From assembly GCA_947846985.1 (NCBI GenBank), contig CANTUZ010000004.1, positions 7,058,927 to 7,122,926 on the forward strand: a stretch of 64,000 bases of DNA, in the 5' to 3' direction. A program made the position numbers and the translations under genes. Shown one piece after another: positions 58,046 through 64,000 of this stretch (its first letter is position 1; each line of letters starts with the position of its first letter). The notes beneath the pieces are model-generated. The model saw nothing but the letters and a program-made list of their open reading frames with translations. It was not told where the DNA came from and searched no databases. This DNA is from Fratercula arctica (lineage: Eukaryota > Chordata > Aves > Charadriiformes > Alcidae).

Positions 58046-59420
58046 TTATACTGGCTAAAAGTTATGGCTATCTGCAGTGGTACTGAACTGGACTTTGAGG
58101 TGTGAGCATATAAAATTGAGCTAAAAAGGCCCCTATTGAATGAAGAAGCAAAGGCTGGTGTTACAACTGATGCTAAGGGCTAGATTTCCAGAGTGTGCTT
58201 TGCCAAAGAGCGTTTTGCAAATTGGTTTGCTTGTTTAGGGAGCGAAGCTAGACTCCTTTTCAAAAACAAAACAAAAAAGGGCGATGCATGTCCTGATTTC
58301 CTAGCATCGACTAGTATCTGGCATCCTTTGACTCCTTTGTCAAAAGCTTAATTCTAGACTGAAATGCATGAGCTGAGACAAGCTTAGTATGGAATGTACT
58401 TTTTTCCCTTCTTTCAGATTAGAGAAGTGGGAAATGGGTACAATCAGGCTCCTAAAATTCAGAAAAGCACTTTGTCTGCTTACTCTGTGCAAAATTAAAC
58501 TTTTCCTTGTCTGGAGTCAAGAGAGTGGTAGATGGGATATCTCTTTCATTTAGAGCAGATAGCTATTTATAAATGAAAGGAGGCTTGAGGCTGGAAGAAA
58601 GTTGTTAAGAGTTGAATTTTGATTGCAGGGGCTGTTTCTCCAAAGGCTGTATTCACAGAACAATGAGGGAGGTAATATTAACACAGAGAGAGTGAGATGG
58701 AAAATATAGCTTTGAACGGTTTGTGTGCTGGGTGTATTCACTGGGAACAGGGATAGAGAAGGGGTTGTTCACGCAATTCTCCTGCTTCTCAACTAGGCTT
58801 TAGCAGCTTCCCATTTCGTGGATGCTGGGTGGTCCTAAGGTGTGTTGGGAGTGTGTGACCGTCTCGGGGACGCTATGCAGGGCTAGAGGGAACCACTAGG
58901 GTAAAACAGAAGGGCAAAATGCCACGTAGCCTATGGACGTGGAGGTTCAATCTCCATGTTCACATCTGGGCTGTGCTTGCATGTGCAAAATACGTGAGGT
59001 GGCCTTGGCTATCATCGGTGGTCTCTGGATTGGAAGTGGAGAACGTCTGGCAAGATTAGGAATTTGGGATGATGAGGGCGTGTTTGGAGAAGGTTTAATT
59101 CAGTAAGACATTGCCACATGGCTTGTCCTGTCCAAGAGTGACAGACAAGAGGGAGAAGGTTTGCATCTACTCTGAGAGGCAGATGTTGAGGTTTGTAATC
59201 ACAAGCAGTGAGATAAAGCTGTATGTCCTGTATCCTAAGTACTCTGCTAACCAAGCATGACTTCTATGTTCATCGATTGCTCTCTGTCTCTTTTTTTTTA
59301 TATAACTTTTTATGATTTGGATTCTTTATTTTATGCTTGGGCACAAAAAAAAAAAAATCAGCAATTCTTTTGACACATAGTAAGCTCCAAGGATTTTTTT
59401 TTTTTTTTTTTCAACTCAGA

Positions 59421-59441
59421 CTTTCCAGTTAAACTGGAAAG
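59421..59441. repeat. 21-bp palindrome with single-base centre
   Basis: CTTTCCAGTT, one base, AACTGGAAAG: perfect ten-base arms. It lies ten bases after a T run of about 19 bases. Confidence 0.9.
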
Positions 59442-59532
59442 GAAGGATGGACATGAAATGTTCTTAGCTTTGCCTCACAGATTAATCCAGGCATTTCAGT
59501 GGTAGTTTTGTACCTATTGTTAATATGGTCAG

Positions 59533-59581
59533 CTAATGAAAGTGAAGCAAGTTACAAGAGAAATTTATGATCTTCAGAAAG
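59533..59581 (+). other. Candidate exon, 49 nt
   Basis: It starts after AATATGGTCAG (to 59532), an acceptor with a weak pyrimidine tract, and ends at CAGAAAG|GTAGGT. A second, better donor (CACG|GTGAGT) lies ten bases further. Only the first frame is open, reading LMKVKQVTREIYDLQK, which has a helical, coiled-coil-like pattern. Unrecognised. Confidence 0.1.
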
Positions 59582-60698
59582 GTAGGTCACGGTGAGTAAG
59601 CATGGCCAACTTGTAACTGAATAGGATGGCATCTGATTGGATAACCATTGTGTTGGATATCACAATATTTTGTGAAATTTTACTGTGGAGATAATATAAA
59701 GACACTGTAGTTCTTAGTTATATCTGTCTATTATTTCATTTCAGTTCTTTGGCATGCTTACTTTACAACTGGTATAGAAAAATAACCCATTCGATTGTTT
59801 TCCACTTCATCTTGCTGTTTTCATGGCTACCGTGCAGAAAACACTTTTGGAAGGTGGATGATTCTGTGTGAAGGATGGATTCAGAGAATCTAGGTACGAG
59901 GAGCAAATCATCAAGAGTTTCTTGATGAGATGTGAGGGAGGAGGAGGGAAGTGTTGAATAAGAGCCAAACAGAAATTAACAGCTTTTCTTGCCAGTTGAC
60001 AGGAGTCTTCGTGCTGATCAGAAATAATAGAGCAGCAAACCGCACTTAGTTATTTGGGAGTAAAAGTTAAGATTTCTGCTTTTCATGTTGCTGCCCATTT
60101 CATGCCGCTTACATGTGTCTGTATATTACATTGGTGAATATTTCCATGTATTCTGTTTTGGTTTTTTAAGAGGTAATTTTCTCAGTGCTTGAGTCTTCTG
60201 GTTTGGTTCTGTAGAAGTTAAAGTGATTTCTGTATTCAAGAAGGTGCATACAATAAGGCTTGTATGACCAAGTGTAATTACATTTCTTTTTGTCTGGGAG
60301 GATACTAACAATTTCCTTTCAATGATGAGGTTTCATTTTCTGACACATCAGCAAGCCACATGAAGAATGCCTGACTTCAAATAAGTTTAAGAGAACTGAA
60401 CACAGCATCTGAGGTTCTGAATGTAGAAATAGCAAACAGAGGCGTAATCTCTCTTACTATGCCTGGGCCTTGGGAAAAAGAACATGCCAAAAATATTGCC
60501 TGCCTTTGTTTTTGGTATGGCTAATAAATTGCTTTAGGCAACTGGATGTTCCTTTGGAAGGTTACAGTAAATCATGGGCCTGGATATAAGCCAACATTTC
60601 CTTCCATGATGCAAATCTTAAAAGGTACAAAAAGACTGTGTTGGGCTATTCTCAGATACGACTTCCTTGTGGACAAAGTCTGCTCACAAGTAATAGAG

Positions 60699-60712
60699 CC
60701 ACAAGAGGGCAA
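60699..60712 (+). promoter_or_regulatory. CTCF-like motif
   Basis: CCACAAGAGGGCAA matches the CTCF core CCASYAGRKGGCRS at most positions, including the AGAGGGC part. A single motif match is weak evidence for binding. Confidence 0.25.
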
Positions 60713-61107
60713 TGGGTCTTTTATACAAGCTGGATGTAGCCAAAAAAAAAAAAAAGATAATTCAAGCAGTTCAAGCAGTGAAGTCCTTCAGACAATGGTA
60801 GAAGGTAATTTAAAGGAAAACAGTTGGGTGAAAGGAGAGGAGCGTACTCCTGAAGAGCTCTGTTCAGGTCTGCAGACTTGCTCACAAATAGAGCTGTGTG
60901 TTTATTATTTGCTTAGTGGTTAGAAAAGTTGTATGTGCTTACAATCCACTTCTTAAGGGAAGAAGTCTTAGTTCTTGTATGTACTTCTTACGCTCCTGTG
61001 CTAGATTTATTAGCAAGCTTACTGCGCCATTGGCACTTGGAGTATATCTGGATGTACTCAGATCCGAATGAGAGCTACTTATCCAGTCTCTCAATTCCAT
61101 TGGAATA

Positions 61108-61174
61108 TCCTTCTTCTCCTCCTTCTTCCCCCTCCCCGCCCCCCTTTTTTTTTCTTTTTTTTTTTTTTTTCTTT
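61108..61174. repeat. 67-base polypyrimidine tract with one G
   Basis: C- and T-only DNA from 61108 to 61174 except for a G at 61138: CT-rich first half, C run, then T-rich second half. Such tracts can form triplex DNA under supercoiling. Both-strand translations here are artefacts. Confidence 0.95.
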
Positions 61175-63531
61175 GCTTTAAGGTATGAGCAAAGTGTTTT
61201 GAAAAGGTTTGTAAAATAGATTCCAAGGTCTGGCTTATGATTATCCAGGAAAAATTCTTAAGGTACTGAAGAAGCATACAGGCATTTAAAATTTCAAGAC
61301 TCCCTACTAAAGAATATCTTACCATTCTATAGATACTCACTGTATGAGGTAATATTTTTTTTAAAATGGGGGCTCATACAGGTCTCTTGAGGTCAGTGTT
61401 CCCTTTTGAAGAAGGAATAGGGCATAAGCCTTGTTACACTGGAATTAAGATTGACCCGCTAGGTTGTCTCATGTTCATTCCCACTTTTTTTGCCCACCCA
61501 CTGTTTTTTCTCCTTAGAGCAGGTAGTTGAAGGGAAACAAGTGTCTAAAAACAGTCACTGGAGGGGAACAGTTTAGTTCTCATTTCATCGGGGTGATTTA
61601 TGTCACCAGTGAAGAAGTGGTACTAGGCTGTCCTTCCCCATAAGTGCTGTCGCAGATGTGCCAAGAGCAGAGCCCTTGGGGCAGGTTTCCTTCACCAAGG
61701 AGAAAAGAAGTAGGCACCAGAGCCTGGTGTTTAAGAGGGAACAGTCTGGCTACAAATGTGCTGTGTAAATATTCATGAAGTATTCATACTCCACAGACTG
61801 CTGATAGAGTCACAAATGGAACAGGAGTTTTTATGATTTTGTTTTGTATAAGCGTATATACTTCTCTGTATTTTCGGAGTACACAATATAAAATACCTAG
61901 CTTGTTTCTCAAGTGTAACTTTTTGGTTTATTTTTTTTTTAAGAACAGACAACAAAAAGGAAGGTGTTGTGTGAAGGAAAAGGTGGCTTCAAAGGGTTAG
62001 CATTGGTGGGGGGGAATCTTGCACCTTTGTGATTCATATCCTGTGATTTGTCAAATAAGTAATTATACTTTTTAATAATTAAAAACTGTAGTTACCATAA
62101 AACAATATCAAGTAGTGAGATGTGTTACATCTATACATTTGAATAAGGAACACTGTTTTAGTATTTTTTTCGATTATGAAAATGAATAGCAGCTTACAGA
62201 ATAGTTTTGCAATTTGGAGTTCAGAAGCAAATAAAATGAGATACATTAATAGGCAACAGTAGAAGTTTGGACTCAGACTAAATTACATTAATTTCCGGTA
62301 GCGTGGCAATACATTTGTAGTATTGCTGACATGGTTGTAACTGAGCAGCGCTCTTGTGGAAGCTCAGTCTTCACAGAATCTTTATCAAGTTTAAAGACTC
62401 ACGACAGTTGCTAATTTTGGAAAACTTTCAGTGAAGCACTTACCAGCTCAGCTGAACTTTGGTTTCATCTATTAGTAATTACTTCCAGAAGTAAGCTTGA
62501 GTGAAAGAGAAAAACCTCATCATCTCCTGACCAGGACAATGACTGTGTGAAAAAAGGACTTTGCTCTGTTTTAGAGCTCCAGGCTGGGGATATGGTCTGT
62601 TCTGGAAGACAAGCTGGGTAACCAGGCTGTGTCACTTCATCCTCTCCACTTGTCTTGATGACCTAGTCTCCTGCTTCACTGCTAATTTTATATCTGCTAA
62701 TTATTTTCTCTTTGCCTAGCTACTCAGAGCAGAGTTTCTTCAACTTATTTCTAAAGCCTCCTCTCCACTGATAAGCCTGGAAGGTCCCTGGCAGCATGAC
62801 AGTGTTTTCTATTCTTTTTTTTTTCCTGTTACATAAAATTATTCAAGCAATCCTGTGAACGAACTGCTTGAAGGAGATTGAGGAGGTAAAAACCAAACAA
62901 ACTCCTGGGGCAGTCCCCCCTGCTTCAGCTTCTTGGTGGCAGCAGTATTGATTGGTTTGGCTTCATACTGGGTTGTGTGGGTTTGATCCCTTGACACTAG
63001 CTCATTAGCACGGTGAAATCACTTGCCATGTGGCTGAATGCAGATCTTGACCTGCTGGCTGGTGCAAGGTGAGTATGCTTAGAAAACTGAAGTCAGTGTA
63101 AGAGCTGAATGTCCATTTAGATAAAAACATGTTTGATAGTGACGTGCAACCTGGTTGGGTGGGTCTTAAGCTTGCTGTGTTCACTGATGTGTAGAAAAAT
63201 CATTAAAAGATGTGGAAACGTGCACAGGAGTCCCTCAGTTATTGAGGTAGAAAGAAATATTTCTGTAGCTTTCAATGACCTTGTGAGTCTAGCCTAACTC
63301 TATAATTAAAAAAAAAAAGTAGGAAGGAAGTGAGCTTTCTTGAATTTCAGGTTCTTTTTTAAATGAGTCAGCACAGTCTAATCTATACTGTGATTAAGTG
63401 CCTCTAGCCAGGAGATTTTAAAGAAGAAACAAATACAGTTTTGTTAGTCCCCTTCCTCCATCCTCCTGTTGTGCCATTTCTGCGCCTGTTATTTTTGCAG
63501 ACTTGACAGACGTGCATCTGTACGCAGAGGG

Positions 63532-63553
63532 GCATACACGCACGTGTACGCAT
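63532..63553. repeat. 22-base purine-pyrimidine alternation with CpGs
   Basis: A perfect alternation (GCATACACGCACGTGTACGC plus AT) inside a decayed CA-type repeat with about eight CpGs between 63511 and 63570. Z-DNA-prone composition, with an E-box CACGTG inside. Confidence 0.85.
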
Positions 63554-64000
63554 TCTCACACGCACACCCGTCCTGCTCCATTTTAATCTGATGGGGTGAT
63601 GCGGAGTCTGCTGCCTGGCCTTGTCAGAACTTGATAGCTCTCTAAATATTGTATTCCTTGTTGCCATAACACCAGGAAAATAGTATGGGAAACTGCATTA
63701 TAAATATAGCTAGAGCCTTGGGGAATAGGCGCATTTCTAAACCACTTGAACCTATGTCAGAGCATAATTCTTATAAATAAATGGGAACATAATTACAGAA
63801 CGCTAACTGGATTTTCGCCTGCTGTGGCGCTCAACCTTGCTAGACAATTATATATAAAAGATAATCCTTTCATCTTTTAACAGAGGACAGTTATCTTTTC
63901 TGTTTGTTTTTCTTATTTTACTATTCATATAAGCCAAGGGAAATGAAAAGCATTCTAATCAGTCATGGATCTTTCCAATGAATTAGCTCTAGCTTTATTT

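Larger units (their letters stand above)
58046..64000. other. Unassigned non-coding DNA
   Basis: No recognised gene. It holds poly(T) near 59393-59411, a palindrome (59421-59441), an exon-like segment (59533-59581), a CTCF-like site, a doubled TTCAAGCAG (60761-60778) and a long pyrimidine tract (61108-61174). A 125-codon plus-strand frame (60546-60923) is interrupted by no stop but includes Lys and Ser runs from simple repeats, and no family is recognised. GGTTTGATCCC near 62988 resembles a B-box but lacks an A-box partner. Confidence 0.5.

Noticed and set aside
60546..60923. 125-codon plus-strand open frame as a retrogene
   Set aside because: The Lys and Ser runs come from a 14-base A run and a doubled TTCAAGCAG. 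I recognise no parent gene and see no terminal poly(A) of a retrocopy.
62980..63010. B-box-like GGTTTGATCCC as a tRNA or SINE
   Set aside because: No A-box at tRNA spacing, no cloverleaf and no SINE body.
1..64000. CRISPR array, operon, prophage or bacterial mobile element
   Set aside because: CR1 LINE tails, splice-like signals, low CpG and low coding density mark vertebrate nuclear DNA. No regularly spaced repeats of CRISPR type are present.

Overview
This window looks like nuclear DNA from a bird (a reptile is less likely), and it is essentially non-coding: intron or intergenic. The strongest clue is four CR1-type LINE 3' fragments. Two end in the short terminal sequence typical of bird CR1 copies (1-90 and 21685-21795). 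Two belong to older CR1/L3-like lineages (38151-38396 on + and 35458-35565 on -). A fifth piece (16705-17101, -) is a decayed CR1/L3 reverse-transcriptase C-terminus. There are also probable MIR/CORE-SINE relics, T-rich and A/C-only tracts, few microsatellites, and no operon-like packing. I recognise no conserved protein domain, rRNA, tRNA, snRNA or miRNA, no intact LTR element and no CRISPR.

Layout. 1-2.0 kb: tail of a CR1, then unassigned DNA. 2.0-2.4 kb: the only clearly GC- and CpG-rich patch, with GC-box, E2F-like and YY1-like motifs and a four-copy 26-bp minisatellite; it is the best promoter candidate. 2.4-16.7 kb: AT-leaning single-copy-looking DNA with a perfect 16-bp-stem hairpin (7209-7244), a near-perfect MARE/ARE site (8928-8940) and several exon-like segments. 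16.7-17.1 kb: old CR1/L3 on the minus strand. 17.1-32.5 kb: mostly unassigned, with a bird CR1 tail at 21.7 kb and two exon-like segments on the minus strand at 20.3-20.9 kb. 32.5-38.4 kb: a MIR relic, a 97-bp G/T-only tract and two old CR1 tails. 38.4-53.5 kb: C-rich, A/C-only and T-rich tracts plus the two best exon-pair candidates (42.07-42.71 and 50.47-50.64 kb). 53.5-64 kb: a TG repeat, probable SINE relics at 57.5-58.0 kb, a long polypyrimidine tract, a CTCF-like site and a Z-DNA-prone stretch.

No gene can be named, so there is no gene network to describe. The exon-like segments were found by eye from good 3' and 5' splice-site matches flanking open frames. In T-rich DNA of this length many such pseudo-exons are expected by chance, so each carries low confidence and is offered only as a target for RNA or conservation data. 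The long open frames in the GC-rich 2.0-2.9 kb part and elsewhere show no recognisable family and are probably chance.
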